From Chlorocebus sabaeus (lineage: Eukaryota; Chordata; Mammalia; Primates; Cercopithecidae): a stretch of 64,000 bases of DNA. A program made the translations under genes and the position numbers. The notes below the pieces were generated by a model, which worked only from the letters and a program-made list of their open reading frames with translations, did not search any database and was not told the origin of the DNA. The stretch's first letter is position 1, and every line of letters starts with the position of its first letter. The stretch covers positions 69,969,133 through 70,033,132 of the forward strand of contig NC_132911.1 of assembly GCF_047675955.1 (NCBI RefSeq), in the 5' to 3' direction. This document shows positions 22,529 through 34,484 of this stretch, piece after piece.

Positions 22529-23250
22529 ATATTTAAAAACTCAAAACTTAATAAGACAACCCAATTTAAAAATACAAGCTAAATATTTAAACAGACAAGT
22601 CACAATAGAAGATATACATATAGCCAATATGCATATGGATGCTCAACATGTTTAATCATCAGATAAGTGCAAACTAATGTAACTACAAGATACTATTACC
22701 CACAAGAATGGCTAAAATTGAAAACTGACAATATCTAGTGTTGACAACGATGTTGAGCAATTAGAACGCTCATGCAAATTAAAATGTGTATCTGAAAAAC
22801 AACTTGAACACAAATGTCCATACCAGTTTTATTCCTAAAAGTCAAAGCTGGTAACAACATAAGCATTCATCAACTGATGAATGGATAAGTAAACTGTGGC
22901 ATATCCATACAACAGAATATTACTCAGCAATAAGATAGAGCAAACTACTAATACATGCAATGAAATAAATAAATATCAGAAACACTGAGCTAAGTGAAAG
23001 AAGCCAGTGAAAAAGAAAGTATGCTCTATGATTCCATTTATATGAAGTTCTAACAGGCAAAACTAATCAATAGTGATAGAAGTCAGATCAGTGGTTGCCA
23101 TAGGGGGAACCTATGGCAAAGGGCCCCAAAAGAACTTTTTGGAGTAACTAAAGAGTACAATATCTTGATTGGAGTACTAGTTGCATGAGTGTACCTGCTT
23201 GTCAAAATTAATCAAACTGTGTGTCAATTATCCCTCAAAAAATGGAATTT
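22529..23250 (+). mobile_element. Old L1M, ORF2 end and 3'UTR
   Basis: Shows ORF2 C-terminal landmarks (catcaactgatgaatggata, catacaacagaatattactc, gtgaaagaagccagtgaaaa), then the 3'UTR (gatcagtggttgccataggg). It closes the interrupted element that begins near 17.6 kb. Confidence 0.85.
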
Positions 23251-23399
23251 CAGAAACAGGAGCAAAATCCATCCCATCCCCACCTCCCAGAGGAAATTTA
23301 GCATAATTACTAATAGAATTTAAAGTTAAATTGGAAGCAACAAGAGGGTTGAGACCACAGGAGTAATGAAAACTGTCAACCATAATAAGCAATTTGAAT

Positions 23400-23765
23400 T
23401 GCATGCAAAGACAAAAGGAAGTCACCGAGAGGTTTCATCCAGGAGATTAATACACATTTTAGAAAAAATACTCTAGGTCCCAGAGTGGAATGGATTAACA
23501 CAGTGGAAGACTTCACTCTTCAGGGAGATCTGTAAGAAAGCTATTGCCTTAATCCAGAAGAGAAGATGGTCTAGACTAGGGTAGTAGACAGGAGAATAGA
23601 GAAATGTGATGGGATTTAAGAGGTTGATTTGTTTTAACGTCAGGAGAGGTTAAGTGTTTGGATACTACAGACAACTAAGTGGAAATGTTCACTCGTGGCT
23701 GGGTATGGGTCTCAAGGCCTTGAAAGAGAGCTGGGCTAGAGAGAGGGACTTGGAGTAATCTTCTA
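23400..23765 (-). mobile_element. L2 LINE fragment, antisense
   Basis: Shows gctattgccttaatccagaa, gaagatggtctagactaggg and tagtagacaggagaataga, the inverted L2 coding end. Confidence 0.6.
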
Positions 23766-23779
23766 CCAATCAAGACTGG

Positions 23780-24673
23780 TAAGTAGGATTACCCAAGGAG
23801 AGAAGTGAAGATAGCTAAAACCAAAACCTTTAGGCTCACAGACAGAAAAGGACTAGGAGGGCCAAAGGCCAAAACTCACAAATGGTAACTATTTAAACTA
23901 AATAGCAGCCCCCAAAGATAGCTGCTTTTTGAGACAGAGCAGGGACTCCCTTTTTTAGGGACTCACAAAGGAAAATCCTTAAGTTCCTTCAACGGAAATT
24001 CCAGGCATCTAGCTAGCCCCAGAGGTAGCTACTTAACCAGAACAAGAAGGTAACAGTAGCCTAAAACAATATCCAAAGAAGTTAAAGCTCCAGAGATGTT
24101 TGCTTTCCCTATAGAAACTAAAAATAACGTCTGAACATACGTCCCTGAATTGTCTTTCAGAGGCTCAGACCCCCACCTAACAGATCCACTGGCACTTGGA
24201 GTCCAGATAAGGGGACAGTGAAAACTAAACTTTATAACTCACTTTTTGTTCTAAGTTTCTTCCTGCAGCGCTTGGAGAAAGTCACACCCCCTAGCCAGTT
24301 AACATTTTTCTACTGACCGTAAATTTTTAAACAAAGCTTCTCTTCCTTAACTAATGGCAGATCAGAAGATCTTTGAATCTACCCACAACATGTAAGCCCC
24401 TGCTTCAAGATATCTCAAACGTTTAAACTTAAACCAATGTGTAATCTCCCTGTATTGATGTATGATTTTGCCTGTAGTTTCTGCTTTCCTGAAACTCACC
24501 CCTGCATTTAAAAATCCTTGCCTGCAAGTCATTGGGGAGGCCAGGATTTGAGCATTTAGCTGCCTGTCCTCCCTGCTTAGCACTCTGCAGTAAACACCTA
24601 TTGCTATGTTCCTCTGTGTGGGTATTTAGTTTTACTGTGCCAGGTGAGTAGGCCCCATTTTGGTTCTGTAACA
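23780..24673 (+). mobile_element. ERV-L-like LTR (MER21C-like)
   Basis: The 3' half has a typical LTR layout: tgcatttaaaaatccttgcc, cattggggaggccaggattt, ctgcagtaaacacctattgc, and a terminal ttttggttctgtaaca. This resembles MER21C. The 5' edge and family name are uncertain. Confidence 0.6.
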
Positions 24674-25035
24674 TTCTCTCTCACACACATACATAGCAGA
24701 ACATTCCTCTCCCTCTCACACCTCAGTAAGGTTAAAACCAGAAAGAAGCCACTTTGAATACAATATAAAAATAAAGTGACAAGAAGGCTCTTGCTCAACA
24801 AACATCAAACAGAATCTCCTTTTAGGGCTTAAAGTTTCTTCTGGTGCTAGGCTAGAAAAAGAACATTAGGTTCAAACCCTCTCCATCTCCCCATCTGCTC
24901 CTTTAGTACCTTCAGAGGATGAAAGCAAGCTATTGCAGCTAACATCAAAAATTCTTTCATTCAGGTCTAAAACAGACACAGAACAGACACTGACTTAGTC
25001 AAAAATACACGGTGGCAGAATCAGGTAGAGTCATG
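24674..25035. other. Unrecognised intronic sequence
   Basis: No exon or repeat that I can name between the LTR end and the Alu remnant. Confidence 0.4.
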
Positions 25036-25195
25036 AACCCCTTTTGGCCCATCAACTCAGGAGATTGAGGCAGGAGGACCATTTGAGCCCAGAAATTCAG
25101 GCCTATGATCACACCTTTGACTAGCGACTCCACTCCAGCCTGGGCAACACGGTAAGACCCCCAAATGCTACAAAAAAATAAAAATAAAAAAAGAC
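25036..25195 (+). mobile_element. Diverged Alu right-arm remnant
   Basis: Shows aactcaggagattgaggcag, gaggaccatttgagcccag, ctccactccagcctgggcaa and an A-rich tail. It appears rearranged in the middle and is of old (AluJ/FRAM) age. Confidence 0.7.
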
Positions 25196-26149
25196 TCCAA
25201 AACAAAATCTGTGTCCTATTATTATTATTAACTGGGTGGAGTGAATGAATCTGTTTAGCAAAGTCTCTAAGAATACTTCCATTTCCAACAATGGACTAGT
25301 GTAGAGACCCAACTCTATCACTGAAAACAACTAAAAATGCTGGGAAATACTGAAAATATCTTCTGAAATGAATCCACAAACAGTTAAGAAAATAATTATT
25401 CTGGCAAAAACACTAAAAGAAGGAATGCAACAAGTGATGAAGCTGGCTTTCAACTCAAGGTCAAATTAAAGTGGGTGAGCCTGAGTTTTAGGATTTTCAC
25501 AACCTCATGGGTCAATGGAACAAAAACCGACAAAGTCAAGGATCTGGCCAAAGTATAGAGCACCTCCCAGTAACTCTCACTAATGGAATACAATAAGCAA
25601 TAATTACATTCTACACTCATTTTAAAAAATAGCTTGAATCAAAAATAAATAAAGAGAAAGAAATAATAGCTTGAGTCAAATCATGTGCAATTTGATAACC
25701 ATCAGCTAAGAGAACATGATACAAATTTATGCAGGCTGGCAAAAAGATAGTCATCTCTTGGATTTGTTACCCATTTTGATGAGCTTAATTGCAAAGGCAA
25801 TTAAGACTAACAGCAATGCAACTTAAGGAACTCTAACTAGAACAGCGTATAAAAAGCGTTTAGTAAGGTTCAGAAAAAAACTATTTTCTCTTAACACCAT
25901 TTGTTTACATTTAATAAAGTAAGAGAACACGAAGCCTTCTGTATTTAGCATATGTAATTATAACACTTTGTTTAAAATAGAAGAGACAAAAAATTAAGAA
26001 GGCAAAAATAACTTAATTTGCATTGAAGTACATGGTACTTCTTGTTCAAAAGAAATTCATTTATGATGAACACTCTACAAAGAAATTTAAAAGTTAAGCC
26101 ATATCATCTAACATCAACAAAACTTTCTCATTAAGAAAATACTTTGTTC
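25196..26149 (+). other. Possibly L1M-derived intronic sequence
   Basis: Starts with a TTATTATTATTA stretch. Phrases such as aaaatgctgggaaatactga and ccacaaacagttaagaaaat suggest a degraded L1M leader. I am not certain of the family. Confidence 0.35.
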
Positions 26150-26385
26150 ACAGACACAGAAAGTAGAATAGAGGTTACCAGAGGCTGGGGAGACAGGGAA
26201 TAGCAAGTTATTGTTTAAGGGGTACAGAATTTCTGTTTCGGATGATGAAAAAGTTCAGGAAGCAGATAACGGTGATCACTGCACAACACTGTGATTGTAC
26301 TTAATGCTACCAAAGTTGTGCACTTCAAAATCGTTAAAATGGCAACTTTATGTTAGGCATATTTTACCACAATGAAAAAATAAAA
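26150..26385 (+). mobile_element. L1M 3'UTR
   Basis: Close to the old L1 3'UTR: gacacagaaagtagaataga, ggttaccagaggctggggag, ggtgatcactgcacaacact, gcacttcaaaatcgttaaaa, ending in an A-rich tail. Confidence 0.85.
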
Positions 26386-26504
26386 AAGAAATAATATTTT
26401 CATGTAATTCATTGAAGTTAGGAATTCTCTCTAGTCTGAAATTCATGCAAACAAATATGCTCTTAAAATTGGACCAGGGGAGCAATGGCTTTTGTTCATC
26501 TGAT

Positions 26505-26650
26505 CACTGATTCAAATCCAGTGTTGACTCTTCCTAACTTCAGAGTCTTCATACAAGTTATATTCTAAACCTCAGTTTTCTCCAACAGGATAATGGGAAG
26601 GTACTTGCACACAGTTGTTATAAGGATTAAAACAGATACTGATGGTATTC
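26505..26650 (-). mobile_element. MIR SINE
   Basis: Inverted MIR: ctaaacctcagttttctcca, acaggataatgggaaggtac, gttgttataaggattaaaac. Confidence 0.75.
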
Positions 26651-26760
26651 ATAAAGATAATCCAGGAAAATAAGGTGTTTTTATCCAATTCTCTTGCAAG
26701 TCCAAATAAAGTCATCAACAAAAATTTGCAAACCTTAAAATCATCTATCTTTACCTAGTA

Positions 26761-27182
26761 TGATACAGTCTGGATATTTGTCCCTGCCCAATCTCATGTT
26801 GAGATGGAATCCCCAATGTTGGAGGTGAAGCCTGGTGGGATGTGTTTGGATCATGGGGTGGATCCCTGATGAAAGGGTCTGGGCCATCCCCTTGTTGATA
26901 AGTAAGCATTTTGGGTTCATTCATCGGTCGTTTAAAAAGTGTGTGGCATGTCCTCCTCCCCACACTCTCACTTGCTCCTGCTTTTGCCACATAATGTGCC
27001 TGTTCCCGCTTTGCCTTCTGCCATGACTGAAAGCTCCCTGACGCTTCACCAGAAGACAAACAGATGCCAGCACCATGCTTCCTATAAAGCTTGCAGAACC
27101 GTGAGCCAAGTACACCTCTTTTCTTTATAAATTACTCAGTCTCAGGTATTTATTTGTAGCAAAGCAAGAATAGCCTAACACA
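26761..27182 (+). mobile_element. MST-type MaLR LTR (MSTA/MSTB)
   Basis: Consensus-like blocks: cccaatctcatgttgagatg, cctggtgggatgtgtttgga, cttttgccacataatgtgcc, ttgccttctgccatgactga, cttgcagaaccgtgagccaa, ttctttataaattactcagt and tagcctaacaca. Confidence 0.92.
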
Positions 27183-27861
27183 CAGGGCTCTGATAATATA
27201 TTCAGGCATATCGATGACTTGATTCAATCTTTAAAATGAGTTCTGCCTCTCTACAGAGCAGACATTACTCAACCTTGTTCCCATTGCTCCCATTTAAATG
27301 GCCAGCTTCTCTAAGTTACAGCAAGAGACAGACATGGTACTTTAAAAGGAAATAAATTGAAGATTCATTAGCAAGTGAAAGTTTGACCATAGTGCTCCCC
27401 TTTTCAAGTTTTGGCTAGCCAGCACTCATGATACTCAACGTAATAGTCAATTTTCAGTCATCTGCATCAATAATCAGGTGTACATTTAACAATGTTAAAC
27501 CAGTCAGAAATTTTCCCAAGTGTTTCAGAGTCTAAATCACAAATTTACTTTTAGGAGAGAAGACATGGCCGGCATAGGTGGTGTTTAACATTTTGAAGAA
27601 TGACAAACCCCCTTTAATGGCAAAATAGTTTGTACACACCCACAAGACAGGCCTTTTTCTTCTGGTATCCACTGACTGAGGAAAGTACAAAATAACATAA
27701 CATTATTGTGAATTTATGTTAAATGGATTTAACTTATCACAGCAGTATTTATATTTGAAATATGCTTTTTTATATATACATATATGTAAGAGAGTTTTTA
27801 AGTTTACTTTTTGAAATACACATGGATTCATGAAGCTCCTGTCAATTCCCAAATCCTCCAG
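27183..27861. other. Unrecognised intronic sequence
   Basis: No named repeat or exon. It contains a short tatatatacatatatg stretch near 27770. Confidence 0.4.
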
Positions 27862-28052
27862 TCTCTCAGCCTCTCGAGAAGCTGAGGTCACAACTGTGTA
27901 CCATCATGCCCAGCTAATTTTTGAAAATTTTTTTTGTAGAGATGGAATCTCCCTATGTTGCCCAGGCTGATCTGGAACTCCTGGACTCAAGCAATCCTCC
28001 TGCCTCAGCCTCCCAAAGTGTTAGGATTACAGGTATAACACTGTGCCCGGCC
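27862..28052 (-). mobile_element. AluJ, 3'-truncated
   Basis: Reverse Alu covering the left arm and the start of the right arm: agcctctcgagaagctgagg, ttttgtagagatggaatctc, tcaagcaatcctcctgcctc, ending gcccggcc. The last ~110 bp of the Alu are missing. Confidence 0.85.
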
Positions 28053-28825
28053 AAAGCTGAAAGTTTTAATTCACTATATGAACAGTTAAGAATCAGTTGG
28101 GTATAGTACAAGCAGTTCACTGCTGATGACTAATATATATTTAAAGAGCCCCTTATTTAGAACCTGGGATACAAACTGGTACCACGGTAGCTTTGATTAT
28201 TTGAGGTAATGTTTCAAGTACATTTGATTTTAAAATTATGACTCATGTTCACTGGAAAGTTTCTAAAGTGTTGGGCAGAACACAATTTTCAAAAGTAGTC
28301 AAGTAAACATTTAATTGAGCAGCAGAGACTACCCTATATAAAGAAAATGAAATATGGTGCTGTAGAGGTTAAGGCTATTCCATCTGGATGCTAATCTACC
28401 ATGTTGACTTCTGATGAACCTGTTCTGGGAAGGCCTCTAAGATTCCAGTTTATCTATTGTTTCCTGTGTAACAGCACAGACTTACCGTCAATCTTGCTCT
28501 TAGGTCAAAACAACCTTCACGTTATCGTTTTTCAGTTGTCCTACACATTCCTTCTGAATCACGTACACCCCTTTCCTATGGTGTATAAGCCCTGGTGTGA
28601 GGGATAATGTTGCTGCGGATTCACCCTCGTGTCTTGCTGCTGCCTAAGACACAGGCATGGCTTCTGTTGGAAAGTCCCTATCAAATGCTTCTTTCTGAGA
28701 AACTGGATATGTTAGCCACTTTCTCAGCTCTCTCAAACTTTGGGCATAGGTTTGCACAGACCTGCACACCACAGAACAGTCACTTACTGTATTATTATAT
28801 TTTAAAACTTATATGATTCTTACAT
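28053..28825. other. Unrecognised intronic sequence
   Basis: Two short plus-strand frames (28401-28607, 28607-28816) show no recognisable family and lie antisense to PDE7A. No repeat named. Confidence 0.4.
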
Positions 28826-29402
28826 CACTGTTTGAGCAAACACTGGTGCAAACTTCTGGAAGGTAATTTGGCCATGTTTATCAAAGACTTAAAGCTGCAC
28901 CTAGCACTGTAACTAGTTACACTACTTCTAGGAATCTTTAAGAAAACAATGATGGATGAGCATGAAGATTTAGCAACAAAGATTTTCATTACAGCATTGT
29001 TTATAATACTGAAAAACAGTGTTACCTGAATATAAAAGTAGAAATATGAAATATTTACAATCATTTAAAGTAAATGCTGCAAAACATAAATTTTCAAACT
29101 ATCTTCCAACTGATAATAATGTAATTCTTGGACGCTTTTAACTATTTTACATTTGTAGTAAAAAAAACAATGTACATATTCACTTTGTAAATTCATAAAG
29201 ACAGAAAGTAGATTATCAGTTGCCACAGGCTGAGGGAGAAGGGAGTGGGGAGTGCCAATGGGTATAGAGTTTATTTTTGAGGTGATAAAAAAGTTCTGGA
29301 ATTAGAGTAGTAAAGGTTACACAACTTTGTGAATAAACTAAAAACTACTTAATCGTACACTTAAAAGGGTGAATTTTATGGCATGCAAATTTCTTTAAAA
29401 AT
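28826..29402 (+). mobile_element. Old L1M/L1ME 3' end
   Basis: ORF2-end text (caaacttctggaaggtaatt, aaagattttcattacagcat) is followed by 3'UTR (ggtgataaaaaagttctgga, gttacacaactttgtgaata, cacttaaaagggtgaatttt). Confidence 0.8.
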
Positions 29403-29584
29403 GCACATATTCAAACACTTTAGAATTTTAACTTGGTGGGACTCCTACCAAAATATTAACTTACGTTGCCAGATAAATGTGTTTATATGAATCTTAAATT
29501 AGGCTGTCCCTTGGCAGCTCTGTGCATGTATGTGAATGTTTTACACGTTACTGATTCACAAAGTTTGGGCTCTGCACTGGCCTT

Positions 29585-30708
29585 CATCCAAGTTGGAGCA
29601 CATGTCAGAAATTCATTCCTTTTCCATGTAGCTGTCCAGTTATTTTAGCACAATTTGTTGAAAAGGATATTCTTTCCCCCATTGGATGGCCTTGGTACCC
29701 TTGTCAAAAATCAGCTGACACAGACACATTCGTTTATTCTTCTACTCTCAATTCTGTTCCATTGATCTATGTGTCTAAGCTTATGCCAGCACCCCACTGT
29801 CTTGATTACCATTGCCCTGTACTAAGTTCTGAAATCAGGAAGTGTGAGTCCTACTTTTTTTCTTTGTTTCAAGATTGTTTGTGCTATTTTGGGTCCCTTG
29901 CAATTCCATATACTTTTCAAATCACTTTGTCAATTTCTATAGTAATCTGCTGGGATTCTGAAAGGGACTATATTGAATCTGTAGATCAATCTGGGGAGTA
30001 CTGCCATTTTAACAATATTAAGTTTTCCAGTGCATGAACATGGAATATTCTTCCATTTATTTAGATCTTCAATTTCTTTCACCATTGTTTTGTAGTTTTT
30101 CAGACAATACACTTTGCACTCCCTTTGTTAAATTTATTCCTAAGTATTTTATGCTTTTTCATGCTATTAAAACTTGAGTTGTTTCCATTTCATTTTCAGG
30201 TTATTCACTTCAAGGGTACAGAAATACAAGTGATTTCTGTATGTTGATCTTGCATCCTGCAACTCTGCTAAACTCATTTATTAGTGCTAAAATTTCTTTA
30301 GTACATTCCTCAGTATCTTCTATATAGATAATCATATCATCTGTGACTAGAGATAGTTTTACTTTTTCCTTTCCAATCTGGATGTTTTTTATTTCTTTTT
30401 CTTGTCTAACTGACTTGGCTAAAACCTTTAGTTCAATGCTGAATACAAGTAACACCAGCAGACATCCTGATCTTGTTCCTGGTCCTACAGGGAAAGCATC
30501 CAGTCTTTACCATTAAGCACAACATTAGCTGTGGGTTTCGTATAGATGTAGCCTTTATCAGGCTGAGGAAGTTCCCTTCTATTCCTAGTTTTCTGGGTGG
30601 TTTTATCATAAAATGATGTTGGATTCTGTTAAATGCTTTTCCTGCATCTACTGAGATGAGCACGTGGCTTTTTTCTTTTATTCTACTGACATGTTGTATT
30701 ACAACAAT
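29585..30708 (-). mobile_element. Old L1M ORF2 fragment, antisense
   Basis: The inverted L1 ORF2 is clear: tttgttgaaaaggatattct, attgatctatgtgtctaagc, ttgaatctgtagatcaatct, tttatttagatcttcaattt. On the minus strand three frames (30663-30433, 30455-30210, 30112-29930) read reverse-transcriptase sequence, for example KLSLVTDDMIIYIEDTEE, with FADD changed to VTDD. Both ends are truncated, and the frames are broken. Confidence 0.9.
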
Positions 30709-30895
30709 AGCAAAAGAGACAGAACATGGGTCAGTGATGATGATTCTGAGCTGCTGAATTAACCATATCTGGAGCCACTAATCCCTGGGTCTTCTAGGTA
30801 AATCTTATTGTATAAAATAATTTGGAACAAGTTTTTTGTTTCTTGCCACTAAAGAAATTCTGGCTGATACAACGAGTGACATGCTGGAGCCTGCT
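30709..30895 (+). mobile_element. MLT1-like LTR 3' end
   Basis: Shows gctgctgaattaaccatatc, taatccctgggtcttctagg, and a tail attctggctgatacaacg, like the 3' third of an MLT1 LTR. Diverged. Confidence 0.4.
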
Positions 30896-31001
30896 CATAT
30901 TGGTTCAGGACAGCCAGTTCTATACATGTCTTCCCCACCCCCATTCAGTGATACTGCACTGACAGCTTCAAATCAGCCATGGTAAGAAGATGTACACTAT
31001 T

Positions 31002-31068
31002 TAATCTTTATTGAAGTATAGAGAAGACTGGAATAGGAACATTCAGTGCTGGTAGTTAAAATGAGCAG
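31002..31068 (+). repeat. 67-bp segment repeated at 33948
   Basis: Matches 33948-34014 without gaps at 60 of 67 positions. The shared core is aggaacattcagtgct. Confidence 0.85.
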
Positions 31069-31899
31069 AAATTGGTAAGCACCATTTTTCTTTCAGAGGT
31101 CCAGTTGCTACACATTTACCAGCATACCACTGGATACAACTCTATTTCAAAGTTTTCTTTTCATCAAATCTACCTTTTTATTCCCATAAAAGTTAATAAT
31201 AATAAATAAGTTATTAAAATAAGAATTTTACCAACAAAATACTGTATATATCTGGGTTTCCAATAAGGCCTTATTAGAAAAAAAACTCCCGTATTTATTT
31301 CTATAAAAGAATATTTCAGAATATGGAAAACTACCAACATTGTAAGTTTTTTTAAAAAAGAAACTGACTATGAAACAGTACACACAGTAGGAGAATCTAT
31401 TTCAATGAACAGATAATAGGACTGCTGAGCTAAACACCAATATGTTCACAATGTTATCTCTGGGTAGTAACATCACAAATGATTCTTATATTTTTGCATG
31501 TTCTTTCCCTTGATTTTTAATGATGAACATGCAAACTTATTAAGAGTAATAAAGAAAAATACAATTCGTATTTTCAAAAGGAAGAAAATTACGTAAAATA
31601 CAGTAATTTTTGTCCATGAGCACAAGAAGACACTTTTTTTCCTTCCATTTTATCTAGGAAGAACCTATGCAATTCCTTGCAGGTAGGAAGGTAGCACTAA
31701 TTCTTAAACTGGGTGATTCTTTGTTGCTATTTATAATACAAAGTTAGAAACTTGTTCTCTACCTCAAGAAAATGTAGTCATAAATTGACTTACGATATGC
31801 ATTATAAGAAAAGTGCTGTATTCTTCACACATAATTGCTTTGAAAATAATGTGATCTGATTCATGAAATTGCATAACCTCTACTCCTAAAGAGGATATA
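31069..31899. other. Unrecognised intronic sequence
   Basis: AT-rich; no exon or named repeat. Confidence 0.4.
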
Positions 31900-32095
31900 G
31901 TAAAGTGAAGTAGTACTGGACCAAGAGTTAGAAGATTTGGTTTCTGGTTCTAGAGTTAAACCTTATTAGCCATGTGACCTCTGGCAAGGAGCAATCACTC
32001 TGAACCTAAATCTTCTCATGTGTTAAATGGAGCTAATAACACCCATTCCTCTTGACAGGATGAAATAAAGTATATGAAGACTATCAAATGAAAGA
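31900..32095 (-). mobile_element. MIR SINE
   Basis: Inverted MIR: ggttctagagttaaacctta, agccatgtgacctctggcaa, aaatcttctcatgtgttaaa, tggagctaataacacccatt. Confidence 0.8.
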
Positions 32096-32299
32096 TGGTA
32101 TTAAAAGCACTGCTTCATTACATAAACATTGTAAGTCTTATAACAACTGTATTTTGTTCCATTTTGATACAAAAATCAGCTTTATAATCAGGAAGTTATG
32201 ATGCCAGTTTCTCTGGTAACAGGTTAATTTGCTCAGTGCTTTGAAGATCTTTGTATCAAAAAAAGTTTTAAAAATATTTTCTTTACTGCTTTACTCTTT

Positions 32300-32416
32300 T
32301 AAATTTACCTCAAAAAATCCAAGGATGATGTCAACAGACTAGCATTACCACAACATGACACTAGAAAAGCCAAGGAAGCTATAGATTGATTTCAATAAGA
32401 AATGTTGCTGTAAAAG
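32300..32416 (+). mobile_element. Old L1M ORF2 fragment, left of L1PA insertion
   Basis: Its last 16 bases (32401-32416) are duplicated after the L1PA (33379-33394), and the sequence resumes as aaaagccctgagtaaaatat, showing an L1M target split by a younger L1. Confidence 0.6.
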
Positions 32417-33378
32417 AAACTACCATCAGAGTGAACAGGTAATCTACAGAATGGGAGAAAATTTCTGCAATCTACCCATCTGACAACAGGATAATATCCA
32501 GAATCTACAAACAACTTAAACAAATTTACAAGAAAAAATCAAACAACTCCATCAAAAAGTGGGCAAAGGATATGAACAGACGCTTTTCAAAAGACATTTA
32601 TGCAGCCAACAGACACATGAAAAAAGCTCATCACCACTGGTCATCAGAGAAATGCAAATCAAAACCACAATGAGATACCATCTCTCACCAGTTAGAATGG
32701 CGATCATTAAAAAGTCAGGAAACAACAGGTGCTGGAGAGGATGTGGAGAAACAGGAACACTTTTACACTGTTGGTGGGAGTGTAAACTAGTTCAACCATT
32801 GGGGAAGACAGGGTGGCAATTCCTCAAGGATCTAGAACTAGAAATACCATTTGACCAAGTGATCCCATTACCGGGTATATACCCAAAGGATTATAAATCA
32901 TTCTACTATAAAGACACATGCACACGTATGTTTACTGAGGCACTATTCACAATAGCAAAGACTTGGAACCAACCCAAATGTCCATCAGTGATAGACTTGA
33001 TTAAGAAAATGTGGCACATATACACCATGGAATACTACGCAGCCATAAAAAAGGATGAGTTCATGTCCTTTGTAGGGACATGGATGAAGCTGGAAATCAT
33101 CATTCTCAGCAAACTATTGCAAGGACAGAAAACCAAACACCGCATGTTCTCACTCATAGGTGGGAACTGAACAATGACAACACTTGGACACAGGGTGGGG
33201 AACATCACACACCGGGGCCTGTCGTGGGGTGGGGGGATGGGTGAGGGATAGCATGAGAAAAAATACCTAATCTAAATGATGAGTTAATGGGTGCAGCAAA
33301 CCAACATGGCACACGTATACATATGTAACAAAGCTGCACGTTGTGCACATGTACCCTAGAACTTAAAGTATAAAAAAA
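32417..33378 (+). mobile_element. 5'-truncated L1PA with target-site duplication
   Basis: Primate L1 3' end: aaactaccatcagagtgaac, the ORF2 C-terminus, then the 3'UTR with cctgtcgtggggtgggggga, gtatacatatgtaacaaagc and an A9 tail. It is flanked by aatgttgctgtaaaag and aatactgctgtaaaag (14 of 16 identical). The divergence suggests an older L1PA, not the youngest group. Confidence 0.95.
32559..33170 (+). pseudogene. L1 ORF2p C-terminal remnant
   Basis: An uninterrupted reading frame ending at the native ORF2 stop (MFSLIGGN*). It covers the cysteine-rich C-terminal segment (CWRGCGETGTLLHCWWEC) of the L1 endonuclease/reverse-transcriptase protein. It lacks endonuclease and reverse-transcriptase domains because the insertion is 5'-truncated. 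Relative to L1, one base appears lost near 32620-32626 (aaaaaagctcatc where L1 has aaaaaatgctcatc), so the first ~22 codons of the open frame are out of the L1 frame. It is not a functional gene. Confidence 0.85.
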
Positions 33379-33394
33379 AATACTGCTGTAAAAG

Positions 33395-34015
33395 CCCTGA
33401 GTAAAATATTAGAAAGTAGAGTCATCAATAGAACAATATTTTTTTTTTGTTTTAAAAGGACAACATATTTTAACCAAGTAAAAATCATCCTAATTTTTAA
33501 GGATAAATTAATATTAGAATATCTACTAAGGTAATTTACTGTATTAGAGCAAAGGTGAAAAACTTAAAAGTATCTCAATAAATGACCCAAAATTATGTGA
33601 ATAAAATAAACAATCACTCCCATATAAATATTCCTAATATTCAAACATATTTTAAGAAACAATCATTCCCAAATAAATAATTCCTAATAAAGTAAGAAAA
33701 AGGTAAAACTGTTATTTGCAGGTGATCATGAAACAGACAAGAAAGGGGGCTGAAAAACTATTAGAAACAATAAATGTAGTATACAACTGATTTACAAAAT
33801 TAATTCAAAAATTAATAGTTTGCCCACATACAACCAATTAGGTAGAAAACATAATGAGGGAAAAGATTCAGTTTATATCTGCAACTAAATAAAAGTAAAT
33901 CTGGGTATAAACAACAAAAATTATAAAGGCCTCTATGAAGAAAACTGTAATCTCTATTGAAGGACAGAGAAGACTGAAACAGGAACATTCAGTGCTAGTA
34001 GTTAAAATGAACAGG
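33395..34015 (+). mobile_element. Old L1M ORF2 fragment, right of L1PA insertion
   Basis: Resumes the interrupted L1M (gagtaaaatattagaaagta). Around 33705 it encodes KTVIFAGDHE, a decayed (F/Y)ADD region, then aggcctctatgaagaaaact. Frames are broken. The last 67 bp are the direct repeat described separately. Confidence 0.65.
33948..34014 (+). repeat. 67-bp segment repeated from 31002
   Basis: Second copy of the 31002-31068 segment, ungapped with seven differences. It starts where the L1M match stops. Confidence 0.85.
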
Positions 34016-34039
34016 AGGAGGAAGTGCAGAAGAAAAGGA

Positions 34040-34475
34040 GGAAGATGAGAGCAACTTTACCAGTCAGGTTCCCAGCAGAAAACTGACGACAAACTCAAGG
34101 AGGTAACTGAAGAGAACTTCACGGAGGGACTATTAACTGAGGTCTGACCAGGGTGCAGCACCCAGGGGCTAGCAATAGTGGAAAGCTGTTACTACTGAAC
34201 CCTAGTGAAGACTCTCACTGTGGGAGAGAAGACGAGAAGTGTGGTCTTAGGTAAACAAATACAGCCCTCCAAGGGGAAAAGCTGGGAAATGTACCCTAAA
34301 CTCTCTCTCCTCCCACCCGCCCATCTCCTGCTAGGCCTCCCATTGGCCAAACCAACCAGAAGCCAGATGGCATGAGAGGCTAGATGATTCCACAGAGGTT
34401 AGCCTCTTTTGGCAGAGAGCAAGATGAAGAGTAGAGAATATATTCGAAAGAGCAAAAGGAACATCTAGCACAGCA
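34040..34475 (-). mobile_element. Ancient LTR-like element, family uncertain
   Basis: The minus strand contains cttctggttggtttggccaa then tgggaggcctagcaggagat and ends near ttttctgctgggaacctgac, a layout I associate with a common old mammalian LTR-like repeat. I cannot name the family. Confidence 0.4.
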
Positions 34476-34484
34476 GCTATTCTC

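Noticed and set aside
22191..22655. 154-codon frame with a protein-like sequence
   Set aside because: It is translated Alu plus L1M sequence; the typical Alu-derived peptide (SRSVAQAGVQC) is evident.
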